DNA from: Flammeovirga yaeyamensis
GTDB lineage: Bacteria; Bacteroidota; Bacteroidia; Cytophagales; Flammeovirgaceae
DNA: 64,000 nt
Assembly (NCBI RefSeq): GCF_018736045.1
Contig: NZ_CP076133.1
Span: 1,488,001 to 1,552,000 of the forward strand
Reading direction: 5' to 3'
Positions 34,837 through 43,527 of the stretch are shown piece by piece. The notes beneath the pieces are model-generated. The model searched no databases. It worked only from the letters and a program-made list of their open reading frames with translations, and was not told the origin of the DNA. How positions within the stretch are numbered: the first letter of the stretch is position 1; each line of letters starts with the position of its first letter. The translations under genes and the position numbers were made by a program.

Positions 34837-34980
34837 TTAATATTTCGTACAATTATATTCTTTGCATTCAGATATAAAATGTGGATTCTCAGCTAATGGA
34901 TCACAATATTCATCAACTGTATTTACAGGAGCACAAGAACTAAAGATAAACAGGACTAATAATGTTAGGTAGTATTTCAT
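34837..34980 (-). CDS. Small lipoprotein, 47 residues
   Basis: ATG at 34980-34978, TAA at 34839-34837. The product starts MKYYLTLLVLFIFSSCAPVN with a clear lipobox (IFSSC, Cys16). The mature part is about 32 residues with three further cysteines (DEYCDPL, SECKEYNCTKY), which could form disulphides in the periplasm or bind a metal. A perfect terminator immediately follows the stop, supporting a real gene. No family recognised. Confidence 0.7.
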   Translation of the reverse strand: MKYYLTLLVLFIFSSCAPVNTVDEYCDPLAENPHFISECKEYNCTKY

Positions 34981-35225
34981 TTATTTATTTTTAAGCATTG
35001 AGATAGTTCATTCATCGTTAAAAATGAACTTCAAAATTAGATTTACAATCATCTTAGAGCAGCTGAATAATTAAATGGTTGCTATCAAATAATTACTGAT
35101 TCTATTTATTATGTTCATTTATGACTTTAACAATAAATATATAAATAATGTGAGATTGTAAATTAATCTACAAGCATACTGTCCTGGTCATATATACTTA
35201 CATCCAACTTATAAGGATTTATCGC

Positions 35226-38200
35226 CTATTGATCCAATAAATTCCAAAGCTTAAAATTTTCTTCTTTATTTATTCGTCTAGCATTGGGTTGCTGTTGTCC
35301 ATTTGATGCCTCTTTCACTTCACGCTCTAGATAATCTAAAAGTTCCTGTACACTAACTTTATCATCACTGTTACTATCTGCTAGATCCTCGGAAATCGCT
35401 TTTCTTAAGAAATAAGTAAAAAGTCCATTGTCATATCCTTCACCTTCATATGCAAACTCATTACCACCTGCACTTGAGATAATTGTAGCACCAGTATCCC
35501 TTCTTAAATCGGTGAAAATATCTTGCATAAATTCAAAAGATGATGCTGTCGGAATAGGTAATTCAGGAACCAATCCCCTAGTAAAGCTGGAAACAACTTT
35601 TACATTGTTATTAGTATTGAATGTATTTGTAGGAGTTTCATCTAGCTCACCAGAATGACAGGCATCTATAATTACTAATTTTTTTCTAGCAGGAATACCA
35701 TCTAGTAGATTGATAAAGTCATCGTACTTCAGACCCAATTCTTTAGGTTGTCTAAAATTAATATCATGAGTAGTGAGGTAGTAATCATAATTGTAATCTA
35801 ACATTCCATGTCCTGCATAATATAGGAGTATTTCATCATCTACATTAGTTTTAAGCAGCTGTTCCTTTAAAGCTAGGATATTCTTTTTGGTGACCTGTTC
35901 ATTTGTAAGAAGAATTGCTTCTATATGATTTCCCTTTTTCTTTAGATCATTCACAATATCTTTGGCGTCTTTGTCAGCGTACTGTAAATTCATGGTACTG
36001 TCTTTATAATGTGAAATACCAATTCCAATTACATAAAACTTTGAAGAAGTATTTTGCTCGCATGTTATAAAGAATTCTTCTTTAAGAGAGGATGAATTTA
36101 AATCTGTCCTCACCCCTACTTCAATTTTATTAATTCCGTCATTTAAAGCTACTGTAATATCTTCTTCAATTTTAGAAGTATTTGATGATAATCGGTAACC
36201 ATTTTTCCCAAATACAGGAACATTATTAATCCAAACATCAATGCTACTAATCTTAGATTGATCAGATGTTTGGGCCGCTAAAGAAAAAGTAAATTCTTTC
36301 TGATTTATCGTGACAGGAATATTTTCTTTATTAATAATAACTTTAGGAAGTCCGTCAATTTTTGGAAAATCATTATCTAAACTTAATTTATTTAACCTCT
36401 TCTTATAAGCTAAATAAGCCTGATTAATATACTCTTTATCAGTCCCTTCTATATCTTTTAAAACTATATCAGGTCGATTAAACCATGCGTCAAATTGATC
36501 AAAAGGATAGACATTTAATCCTTTTTTAAATACAATATTATCAACCGCATTTTTGCTAGTCATGTAATAACCATTATTATTTATTATACTAATCCCGTCT
36601 TCACCAGAAGATTGAATTTGATATTCAATAGATTGACCATCAGTAGAATAGACTTTAATTTTTTCATCCGAACTTAAAATGATTAATTCATTCTCAACTA
36701 AATCAATTTGTTCTATATTACTGTTGATAGTGAAAAGTGTATTTAAAGTCTTAGTAGTTAAGTTATAGCTTATTACATCATTTTCTTCACTAATTATGTA
36801 GAGTGTATTTGAAGCAACATGATATTTAAAGAGCTTATTTTTGACTTGATCAAACTCTTTCAATAGATATTTTTTAGATCTATAATCAAATATATTAATC
36901 CCATCTTCAGTTTGATATACCTGATATCCAGAAGCAGAAATGAGTTGAAAATTCTTTAAGTATTTTTGTAAATTTCTAGTATTTATGTCTTTGTGATCAT
37001 CAAGATGATATTCAACTGTATGTAATAAATTCTTTTTCTTATCGATTAACTGATAATCATATGTTTTAGTAGTAAGTATTTTTTTGTTGTCATCATTCAA
37101 TATTTCAACATAATATAAATTCTTGGTAGTGGATTGATTATCGAGTACTAAATTCTTTTCTGTTTCTATTAAGATTTCATTGCTATTGTTCTCGATATCA
37201 TATGATGCGAAATAAGTCATATTATCTATTTTATAAGAATAGATAATATGATTTTCACTTAGAGTAAAAACACTTAAATTATTTGAGGTGACTGGAAGTT
37301 GGAATAACTTTGTCGAAATTCCGGTCTTCAAATTTTCCACATAAACAAATGGCTTATCTTTTGATGAAGATGACTCTAAATAGATAATATGAGTTTCATC
37401 CTCTGATAGATCTGCATAAAACGGGTAGTTAGAAGCATTTTCAATTAATTTATTTTCAAACTTTTTGTTATCTATAATAAAAAGACCTTCTTTATGATTA
37501 TAGATGAAATGATTTTTGTATTTCTTGAAATTATAAATGTCATTTTGAAAACGATCTATTGCAGCTAATTCATTCTTCGATTTATTATCAAACAATTTGA
37601 TGTTACCCCAAATATCTCCACCTATTACCAAATCATATTTTTCATTATAGGCTATTGCACTTAAATCACTCATAAAATCTTTTTTTGCGTTAAAAAAAGA
37701 TTTTGAATCATCTTCTAAACTAACCTGTTTTATACCATCCATATGTCCATAGACTATAGAATTTCCTACGATATCTGCTAAGTAGTTGTATTTAATATTT
37801 TTAATCAGTTTTTGTTCTATATAATCATATATCAAAGTACATGTACGCCCTTCTACTTTTGCGACGAACATTAATAAATTTTGATCTTCATCTATATGGA
37901 CAATATTCATTGTGGTATATGAAACCTCAGATTTACGATCGTATTTAAATACTTTAATTGGTTTATTCGTAAGATAATCTTTATAGACAACCACTTCTTT
38001 ATTGGTATATACAGCCATAAACTGACCGGATTTTGAAAACTGAATGTCATATATACGATTTCCATCTAGTGGGATACCGTAACGGGTGATTACCTTCCCA
38101 GAGTTTTCATGAATGACAAAAGGATTTGTCCACCCATGTGTATTTATACCAAGGATAAAAGGAGTAGCAGGAACTTTTCTTAAACGATGAACACTAAAAT

Positions 38201-40313
38201 TACCTACATGATCATATTTTATTTCTCTTATTATTTTACCTGAAGCAATGTCGTAGGATTTTAAATTATCGCCTTGTGTGATAATCACTTCCCTAGAGTT
38301 ATCATCTAAAATAGCATCATTAATGTTATCATCTGTGACTTCAATTTGTGTAATCACCTTTCTGGTTTTTACATCAAGAATGTAAACAATATTCTGAGAA
38401 AGTACTAAGATTAAGTTTTGGTCCTTACTAAATGAAATTTTACGAATTGGGGAGGTAACCGAAGCTTGTAAATAAACTTCTGGTTTATCACTTTCTAATT
38501 TTTTAACAAGGTCAAGGTTACTATCAAAAGTAAAACCAATACTATCGACAGTCATTGGTACATTCAAGCTATCAATTAATTGGGCATATTGTATATTTTT
38601 TTCTTGTTTATAAGACTTTACCAAGCTTTTATTTTTTAAATCCCATAAGAAGCAAGAATTATCAAAGAAAGAATTGGTTAATAAAAAGTCGTGTCCACTA
38701 AAATGCTGTGTACTTAAATCTGTGATATATCCATTATGTACTTTTGTAACTTGTTCTGGAGAGATTTTTCCAATACTTAAAGGGCAACGAATTAAACGAC
38801 CTCTTGATCCTAGAATTAACTCTTTTGATTTTTCTAGAAATGTAATAGATGAAACAGCTTCTCCAAAAACATCTTTATGAGATGATATTATTTTTAATTT
38901 ATCATCCAGTTGATGTACATCCCCACTCGATGTCCCAATAAAAACTCCCTCATTTGTAGAGCTAATCGCAGTAATAAAATCTTCAATATCATAGTTTTGT
39001 TGATTGATAATTTTTCCGTTTAGATCATAAACTACAATTTTCTTAGAGTCTGGAAATAGAGTAAGAATGTGGGTTTTATCAATTTGAAATGTGGCGAATA
39101 AAGGTCTTTTGTTTCCAGAAATTTCCCATTTATATTCTTTATTAAAATTAGAATAGTTCCAAACATTAACTTCTCCGTTTTTATGGAAAGTAAGGAAGTT
39201 ATCCTTATTTGAGATATTGACAGGAAGTATATAATTATTCCAGGTAAATTCTTGTTTATTGGTCCTCTCCCCATCAACACCTATTAAATAAAGGGTGTTG
39301 AGTAAACTCATTTTATCTTGATTAGTTATGTTGAATGTGGAATATAAACTTTCAATATTTTCTTGATATAAAATACTTCCCCATAGGTCAAAAACAGTAA
39401 CCTTACCTCCATCTGTTCTTACAAATTGTCCATTAAAGTTTTTATAATTGACATTGGAATAGGGTAAATCATAAAACCCTGAGATTAAATACTGTTTCCA
39501 TGAATTTGATAAAGCTACTAATCCACTTGTAGTTTGAAGCAAGTATGACGAACCGAATATATTAAAGTAAGGACGATCACTCGTGTTATAAGAATTTAAT
39601 TCACCCAATCCAATTTTCAGGTGTGGAATGTTATCTATATAAATATGGCTTAATTCCTTCCCCTCAAAATTGATATGTTTTATGGATGTTTTTATATCTG
39701 TTCTAAACAGTTCAGGTGATAATAATAAATGTATTCCCTGATCATTTATGATACTCCCCTTAATGAATTCTTTAGACTTATAGATTTCCGTTACTTTTTC
39801 ATTTATCAATTCTAATACACTATTTGGTTTAATGAAAAAGATTCTCCCGGACGAATTTATTTTTACTTTTGCATTGGTTAATTCATGATTAGGAAGTGAG
39901 ATATTCTTTATGTTTTTAGTCTTGAGGTCAACTAATTGTAAACTACTGAGTGTAATATTTGTTAGTGTATTTTCTTTGGGTATTTGAGCATTTAGATAAA
40001 AATTATCTAGAGCTATAGAATCTTGTAATGAATAATCTTCCTTATCCCAAAAACGCACAAAATCATTTACGGTAATTAGGTGTTTATCGGTCTCATATAT
40101 TTTCGCAACATAATTCTTATGTGGAAGAAAGACTACTTCTTTACCATTAATCATTGAGACACCACGTACATCAGAATGTATATTATCACTTATCCAAATG
40201 ATATTATTACTTTTAGATATAAGCACATCATTTACAATTGCTGAATTATTTTGGGCTTTTGCACCAAAGCTGAAAGTGATTAAGAATAATAGATAAAGTT
40301 TGAGGTAGCTCAT
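35226..40313 (-). CDS. Giant exported propeller-caspase (peptidase C14 family)
   Basis: 1695 residues. Signal peptide at 1-20 (SFGAKAQ). Residues about 25-1280 are beta-propeller material with WD40-like blades (VSSITFLEKSKELILGSRGR, then ISFSKDQNLILVLSQNIVYI and IQFSKSGQFMAVYTNKEVVV), probably two or more propellers. A linker and beta domain runs to about 1440 and a caspase domain spans 1443-1690. The dyad is His1502 in YYAGHG and Cys1552 in IDACHSG. The C-terminal part includes SVQELLDYLEREVKEASNGQ, as in other caspase-family proteins. Same overall plan as the WD40-caspase at 23042 but nearly twice as long. Single gene. Confidence 0.9.
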   Translation of the reverse strand: MSYLKLYLLFLITFSFGAKAQNNSAIVNDVLISKSNNIIWISDNIHSDVRGVSMINGKEVVFLPHKNYVAKIYETDKHLITVNDFVRFWDKEDYSLQDSIALDNFYLNAQIPKENTLTNITLSSLQLVDLKTKNIKNISLPNHELTNAKVKINSSGRIFFIKPNSVLELINEKVTEIYKSKEFIKGSIINDQGIHLLLSPELFRTDIKTSIKHINFEGKELSHIYIDNIPHLKIGLGELNSYNTSDRPYFNIFGSSYLLQTTSGLVALSNSWKQYLISGFYDLPYSNVNYKNFNGQFVRTDGGKVTVFDLWGSILYQENIESLYSTFNITNQDKMSLLNTLYLIGVDGERTNKQEFTWNNYILPVNISNKDNFLTFHKNGEVNVWNYSNFNKEYKWEISGNKRPLFATFQIDKTHILTLFPDSKKIVVYDLNGKIINQQNYDIEDFITAISSTNEGVFIGTSSGDVHQLDDKLKIISSHKDVFGEAVSSITFLEKSKELILGSRGRLIRCPLSIGKISPEQVTKVHNGYITDLSTQHFSGHDFLLTNSFFDNSCFLWDLKNKSLVKSYKQEKNIQYAQLIDSLNVPMTVDSIGFTFDSNLDLVKKLESDKPEVYLQASVTSPIRKISFSKDQNLILVLSQNIVYILDVKTRKVITQIEVTDDNINDAILDDNSREVIITQGDNLKSYDIASGKIIREIKYDHVGNFSVHRLRKVPATPFILGINTHGWTNPFVIHENSGKVITRYGIPLDGNRIYDIQFSKSGQFMAVYTNKEVVVYKDYLTNKPIKVFKYDRKSEVSYTTMNIVHIDEDQNLLMFVAKVEGRTCTLIYDYIEQKLIKNIKYNYLADIVGNSIVYGHMDGIKQVSLEDDSKSFFNAKKDFMSDLSAIAYNEKYDLVIGGDIWGNIKLFDNKSKNELAAIDRFQNDIYNFKKYKNHFIYNHKEGLFIIDNKKFENKLIENASNYPFYADLSEDETHIIYLESSSSKDKPFVYVENLKTGISTKLFQLPVTSNNLSVFTLSENHIIYSYKIDNMTYFASYDIENNSNEILIETEKNLVLDNQSTTKNLYYVEILNDDNKKILTTKTYDYQLIDKKKNLLHTVEYHLDDHKDINTRNLQKYLKNFQLISASGYQVYQTEDGINIFDYRSKKYLLKEFDQVKNKLFKYHVASNTLYIISEENDVISYNLTTKTLNTLFTINSNIEQIDLVENELIILSSDEKIKVYSTDGQSIEYQIQSSGEDGISIINNNGYYMTSKNAVDNIVFKKGLNVYPFDQFDAWFNRPDIVLKDIEGTDKEYINQAYLAYKKRLNKLSLDNDFPKIDGLPKVIINKENIPVTINQKEFTFSLAAQTSDQSKISSIDVWINNVPVFGKNGYRLSSNTSKIEEDITVALNDGINKIEVGVRTDLNSSSLKEEFFITCEQNTSSKFYVIGIGISHYKDSTMNLQYADKDAKDIVNDLKKKGNHIEAILLTNEQVTKKNILALKEQLLKTNVDDEILLYYAGHGMLDYNYDYYLTTHDINFRQPKELGLKYDDFINLLDGIPARKKLVIIDACHSGELDETPTNTFNTNNNVKVVSSFTRGLVPELPIPTASSFEFMQDIFTDLRRDTGATIISSAGGNEFAYEGEGYDNGLFTYFLRKAISEDLADSNSDDKVSVQELLDYLEREVKEASNGQQQPNARRINKEENFKLWNLLDQ

Positions 40314-40489
40314 TATAGATGTAGTTGATATAAGATAAATGTGTTGAGTAAATTTAATTGTTATAGTTCATCTTTAAAATAATAAATGAAATTATAATTA
40401 TGAAAGCAATTACCATCTAGAAAATCTCCCCTATCCAAGAACATTATTCTAAGTATTTCTATAAAGAAAAAAACATAATATGATTAATG

Positions 40490-40504
40490 GTTGCAAGTTG
40501 CAAC
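40490..40504. promoter_or_regulatory. Palindrome upstream of the flippase gene, candidate operator
   Basis: GTTGCAAGTTGCAAC is a perfect 15-base palindrome around a central G. It lies 34 bases upstream of the -33 element of the promoter at 40539-40567, a position suited to an activator. A second AT-rich palindrome (AATAAT...ATTATT) lies just downstream. Confidence 0.35.
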
Positions 40505-40538
40505 TAATAATTATATATATTATTCATAATCAATTAAA

Positions 40539-40567
40539 TTGAAATACTTATTAACCCATTAACTTTG
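40539..40567 (+). promoter_or_regulatory. Promoter of the flippase gene
   Basis: TTG (40539-40541), 18 bases, then TAACTTTG (40560-40567), a full match to the Bacteroidota -7 box TAnnTTTG. The ATG follows four bases later at 40572, so the message is predicted to be leaderless or nearly so. Confidence 0.6.
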
Positions 40568-40571
40568 CTTC

Positions 40572-41906
40572 ATGAAAAGGTTCATTGCCCTTTTTAAGGA
40601 AAAACCTTTTATATCCTCATTATCATTAACCTTTAGTGAATTATTATATAATTACTCACTACTCCTATTTGTCACACAAGTCTATTCGGCTGAAGATGTA
40701 GGACGTTGGTTCATATTTTTTGCTGTCTTTAATTTGTCGATCAATATTAGAGAAGGGGTACTTTATGTTGCATTAGTGAAATTTTCATCTGGAAAAGAAG
40801 ATGAAACAGCACATTCTACTTATAAAACGGTTTTATACGCTCTATTACTTATAGAATCTTTAATTGGAGCGGTAATTTTTGCGATTGGGTATTATGATTT
40901 CTTCCCTGAAGTCTCCGCATTATTGTTATTTTATCCTTTGTATTCCATTAGTAATAATTGTTTAAAATGGATTGAAAATATTCATAAAAGTCGTGGTGAA
41001 TTATATAAAGCAGTAATGATTAATTTCACTACTCTTTTAATGCTTTTCACTGCTTTCTTCTATTTCAGTAATTACCCTGTAGAATTAAGTAATTTAATTA
41101 TCTATTTGAGTGGCCTTTATTTTGTTAGTTTTCTTATTGGTTTAAGTTCAATTCCAACCTTCAAAATAGTTATAAGTAAATTTAATAAGAAAACGTTCAA
41201 ACACATTATGCATTATGCCAAACAGGGCACGTTAAAAGCGATATTTGGTACACTTGCTTCTAGGATGACTTTATTTATATCAGCTGGTATTCTGTCTTTG
41301 GAAGTAACAGCACTTTTGGGTGTTGCTCAACGATATTTGGTCTTAATTTTATCACTTAGTAATGCGATTCAGCTCATATTTTACCCCAAAATTGTATTAC
41401 TATTTGAGCAAGGGAACTTGAGGCATTTTAAACTTGAATTTATAAAAACGATCAAAAGAGTATATACTTTGATTGTTCCTATCTCTATTGCTTTTCTAAT
41501 AGTCATTAAACCACTTTTAAGTATTCTTCATGGAGAAGGTTATGGAGAGTCTTTCCATTTATTAGTTATTTTGATAATGTCAGCGCAGTTTTCACCATTA
41601 GGAGCTTTCTTCGGAAGTTATACTAATGCGATTGGTAAACCTCAATATTCAACCAATGTTGTGGTAATTAATAGCTGTATTTTAATTTTTAGTTCTTACT
41701 TCTTTGTCAAATTCTTTGGCGAATTAGGAACAGTACTTCCATTATTAGTTACAGAAATAATAGGATTCTTTATTATCTACAATTATTACCAGAAATACGA
41801 AAGGATCAATATTATATTATTGATGTTAAGGACACCAAAGCTATATATGATCTATTTTAGAAGAGCAAAACAACTCTATCACCTTAAATTCAAAAAAACT
41901 TCTTAG
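40572..41906 (+). CDS. Oligosaccharide flippase family protein (Wzx/MATE-like)
   Basis: 444 residues with about twelve membrane helices spread through the whole length, the layout of polysaccharide biosynthesis flippases (MOP/MATE superfamily). Family-like segments are LTFSELLYNYSLLLFVTQVY, then SAEDVGRWFIFFAVFNLSIN near the N-terminus and SAQFSPLGAFFGSYTNAIGK in the C-terminal half. Such proteins move lipid-linked glycans across the inner membrane for export. It stands alone, 20 kb from the glycosyltransferase cluster at the window end, so the linked pathway is unknown. Confidence 0.85.
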   Translation: MKRFIALFKEKPFISSLSLTFSELLYNYSLLLFVTQVYSAEDVGRWFIFFAVFNLSINIREGVLYVALVKFSSGKEDETAHSTYKTVLYALLLIESLIGAVIFAIGYYDFFPEVSALLLFYPLYSISNNCLKWIENIHKSRGELYKAVMINFTTLLMLFTAFFYFSNYPVELSNLIIYLSGLYFVSFLIGLSSIPTFKIVISKFNKKTFKHIMHYAKQGTLKAIFGTLASRMTLFISAGILSLEVTALLGVAQRYLVLILSLSNAIQLIFYPKIVLLFEQGNLRHFKLEFIKTIKRVYTLIVPISIAFLIVIKPLLSILHGEGYGESFHLLVILIMSAQFSPLGAFFGSYTNAIGKPQYSTNVVVINSCILIFSSYFFVKFFGELGTVLPLLVTEIIGFFIIYNYYQKYERINIILLMLRTPKLYMIYFRRAKQLYHLKFKKTS

Positions 41907-41911
41907 AAAAA

Positions 41912-41943
41912 TTTGAATTATACATTTTTTGTCTTTTACTTTG
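41912..41943 (+). promoter_or_regulatory. Promoter-like site for the structured RNA
   Basis: TTTG (41912-41915), 20 bases, then TTACTTTG (41936-41943), one mismatch from TAnnTTTG. The predicted start of transcription, about five to seven bases downstream, coincides with the first base of the 10-bp closing stem of the structured element at 41950. Confidence 0.5.
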
Positions 41944-41949
41944 TATCAT

Positions 41950-42057
41950 CATCAAGAATCCTTAGATGGATGCCAACCGAGTAAATACCACGGTGGCAAA
42001 ATAGATGAGGTCGGAACGACAAAAACATTCCCCCCTATTCTTATTAAATTCTTGATG
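41950..42057 (+). ncRNA. Candidate structured RNA of about 108 nt, family unknown
   Basis: The ends form a perfect 10-bp stem, CATCAAGAAT (41950-41959) with ATTCTTGATG (42048-42057). Inside are a hairpin TGCCA-a-CCG/CGGTGGCA (41971-41979, 41991-41998) with an 11-base loop, a hairpin GTCG-gaa-CGAC (42010-42020), and a possible pairing of AATAG (near 42000-42004) with CTATT (42035-42039) that would enclose it. The unpaired parts are GC-richer than the surroundings (CCCCCC at 42030-42035). A promoter-like site is positioned to start at the first base. A second promoter-like site lies between it and the next gene, so it may be a stand-alone small RNA rather than a leader. I cannot match it to SRP RNA, 6S RNA, tmRNA, tRNA or a riboswitch I know. 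Confidence 0.45.
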
Positions 42058-42060
42058 TCA

Positions 42061-42089
42061 TTGTAAAATTTTGTTTCACTCTAAATTTA
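42061..42089 (+). promoter_or_regulatory. Promoter-like site for the gene at 42095
   Basis: TTG (42061-42063), 18 bases, TAAATTTA (42082-42089), one mismatch from TAnnTTTG, five bases before the ATG. This is the same close spacing as at the flippase gene. Confidence 0.4.
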
Positions 42090-42094
42090 CATTT

Positions 42095-42349
42095 ATGACA
42101 TTATTCAATGAAAATGAACTTGTTGACGCCACCCTTTTAGGGCAGCTATCTGATGATGAACTGATACAACAGTTTAATCTTGAAGTCGGTAACTTTCAGT
42201 GGAATAGTTCTCGAGGTATTTTTTTAAATGCCTTGCACACAGAATTCCATAATAGAGACTTTAAAGGTTTATCCACTGTATTTAAAAGTGGTAAACTATC
42301 TCTTAAAAAGCCTATCCATTTATTAAATGGAGAATTGAATTTTATTTAG
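42095..42349 (+). CDS. Small hypothetical protein, 84 residues
   Basis: Starts at the ATG at 42095 (MTLFNENELVDATLLGQLSD); an upstream TTG in frame is less likely because the -7-like box overlaps that stretch. No signal peptide or membrane helix. The segment LSDDELIQQFNLEV ... IFLNALHTEFHNRDF resembles LNDQSLLELIRTTS ... KMLDALNDVRNARSI in the next gene, so the two appear to be paralogues. Predicted helical. Function unknown. It follows the structured RNA and may be controlled by it. Confidence 0.6.
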   Translation: MTLFNENELVDATLLGQLSDDELIQQFNLEVGNFQWNSSRGIFLNALHTEFHNRDFKGLSTVFKSGKLSLKKPIHLLNGELNFI

Positions 42350-42369
42350 TATTTCAAAATTATATCAAC

Positions 42370-42537
42370 ATGAATTTACAAGAAGACATTTATATCTATT
42401 TCGTGGATCATTTTTCATCATTAAATGATCAATCATTATTGGAATTAATTAGGACTACATCAACTAAAGAGGTATCTCATCATAACAAAAAGATGTTAGA
42501 TGCCTTAAATGATGTAAGGAATGCTAGATCAATCTGA
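42370..42537 (+). CDS. Small hypothetical protein, 55 residues
   Basis: ATG at 42370, TGA at 42535-42537. The product starts MNLQEDIYIYFVDHFSSLND and ends DALNDVRNARSI. It is a helical, soluble mini-protein that looks like a shortened copy of the 84-residue protein encoded 20 bp upstream. A strong terminator 7 bases after the stop supports co-transcription of the pair. Confidence 0.55.
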   Translation: MNLQEDIYIYFVDHFSSLNDQSLLELIRTTSTKEVSHHNKKMLDALNDVRNARSI

Positions 42538-42544
42538 TTAACAG

Positions 42545-42581
42545 GTGTCACCCTATATGAATTGGGTGACACTTTTATTTT
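42545..42581. terminator. Terminator between convergent genes
   Basis: Perfect 9-bp stem GTGTCACCC (42545-42553) and GGGTGACAC (42564-42572), 10-base loop, then TTTTATTTTTT. It ends the + strand pair; the TAG stop of the minus-strand gene (42555-42553) sits at the edge of the stem. Confidence 0.82.
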
Positions 42582-42987
42582 TTATATATCGGATAACCTC
42601 CTCCCTATTTGTCATTACTTTTTGTTTGGTATCTGATCCAATAATAAGGTTAATACCATATAATAATAACTTAGTGACAGGGTTATTAATAATCACTATA
42701 TAAGAAGCTACAAGATATGAATAGTTGTCCAAAATTACTTTAACTTTATTAGCAAAACTCATACGGAGATCTGTTAGCATCATTTTTACTTTAGAAACAT
42801 CATATATAAAAGTTGTAGGTTTTTGAATGTTTTCTAAAATGATATGAACTACTTTAAAAAAATGTTCTACATCTTTTTTATTCAATGTTTCTTTCCTGAA
42901 TGTAATTATTACATGATCATCAAATGGATATTCTATTTTAAATGTTTCGTCACTTAATTTGTTGCAAAGGTAATCTAGAGGGTACAT
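42553..42987 (-). CDS. Tandem paralogue 4, STAS/SpoIIAA-like fold suspected
   Basis: 144 residues, the most divergent and last of four tandem related genes. Predicted order is beta-beta-alpha-beta-alpha: DDHVIITFRKETLNKKDVEH, then PTTFIYDVSKVKMMLTDLRM and a helical half SYLVASYIVIINNPVTKLLL. The shared core is a hydrophobic strand ending in D-x-S-x2-K, followed by a residue run equivalent to KWMDSEAR in the others, here KMMLTDLR, so the Trp is lost. No signal peptide. It starts 46 bp after the previous copy. Function unknown; the SpoIIAA-like assignment is from predicted fold order only. Confidence 0.6.
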   Translation of the reverse strand: MYPLDYLCNKLSDETFKIEYPFDDHVIITFRKETLNKKDVEHFFKVVHIILENIQKPTTFIYDVSKVKMMLTDLRMSFANKVKVILDNYSYLVASYIVIINNPVTKLLLYGINLIIGSDTKQKVMTNREEVIRYIKNKSVTQFI

Positions 42988-43033
42988 TCAATTTTTTGTT
43001 TGGGTAGTAAATAGATAATGAATTTAATTTTAA

Positions 43034-43465
43034 TCAAGAAACATTTGATATTGATTTGATTACTTCACTATCTAATTCTGCAAAGCTTCTTGCCATATCA
43101 ATATCATCGTAAACGTATTGTCTTATTTCTCTTTTAAATATCTTATTCATTGTATTTAATATCACTTTCATAAGCTTATTAGGTGCTACAATAAAATAAG
43201 CTCTCAATAAGTTCTGATATCTTTTATCATGTTCATTAAGTAAACGTCCATACTCTGCTCTGGCAGAGGAACTAATCCATTTGATATTACTTGAATCATC
43301 AATAACTACAAAAGGTGTATCAAACTTATCAAAAACTTTTTCTTTTAGTGCTTTAAATTCAATAATATCTTGATGAGTTGGGTTTTCAGATAAACATGTC
43401 ATTGTCACAATTGGAAAGTCAGTAACATCTATTACTGCGGCATTACATGTGTAAATTTTATTCAT
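43034..43465 (-). CDS. Tandem paralogue 3, STAS/SpoIIAA-like fold suspected
   Basis: 143 residues. It shows the shared pattern of the array: NAAVIDVTDFPIVTMTCLSE, then NPTHQDIIEFKALKEKVFDK, PFVVIDDSSNIKWISSSARA and EYGRLLNEHDKRYQNLLRAY, ending with a helix FIVAPNKLMKVILNTMNKIF. Cytosolic, no membrane anchor. The W at about 69 and the R-x-E-Y-G motif are kept as in copies 1 and 2. The fold order resembles anti-sigma-factor antagonists of the STAS type, without the phosphorylatable serine motif being evident. Spaced 62 bp from the next copy. Confidence 0.65.
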   Translation of the reverse strand: MNKIYTCNAAVIDVTDFPIVTMTCLSENPTHQDIIEFKALKEKVFDKFDTPFVVIDDSSNIKWISSSARAEYGRLLNEHDKRYQNLLRAYFIVAPNKLMKVILNTMNKIFKREIRQYVYDDIDMARSFAELDSEVIKSISNVS

Positions 43466-43527
43466 AATAGTTAGGTTTCTTGTAAAATATTAGTAGTTGG
43501 GTTGTGATGTGTAATGGTAAGGTTATT

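Noticed and set aside
41950-42057. Known RNA classes: SRP RNA, tRNA, 6S RNA or a hammerhead-like ribozyme
   Set aside because: GAGGTCGGAACGAC recalls the SRP GGAA loop, but the GGAAGGAAGCAGCC core is absent. TAGATGAG lacks the CUGAUGA core of a hammerhead. There is no tRNA acceptor or T-loop pattern, and the element is too short for 6S RNA.
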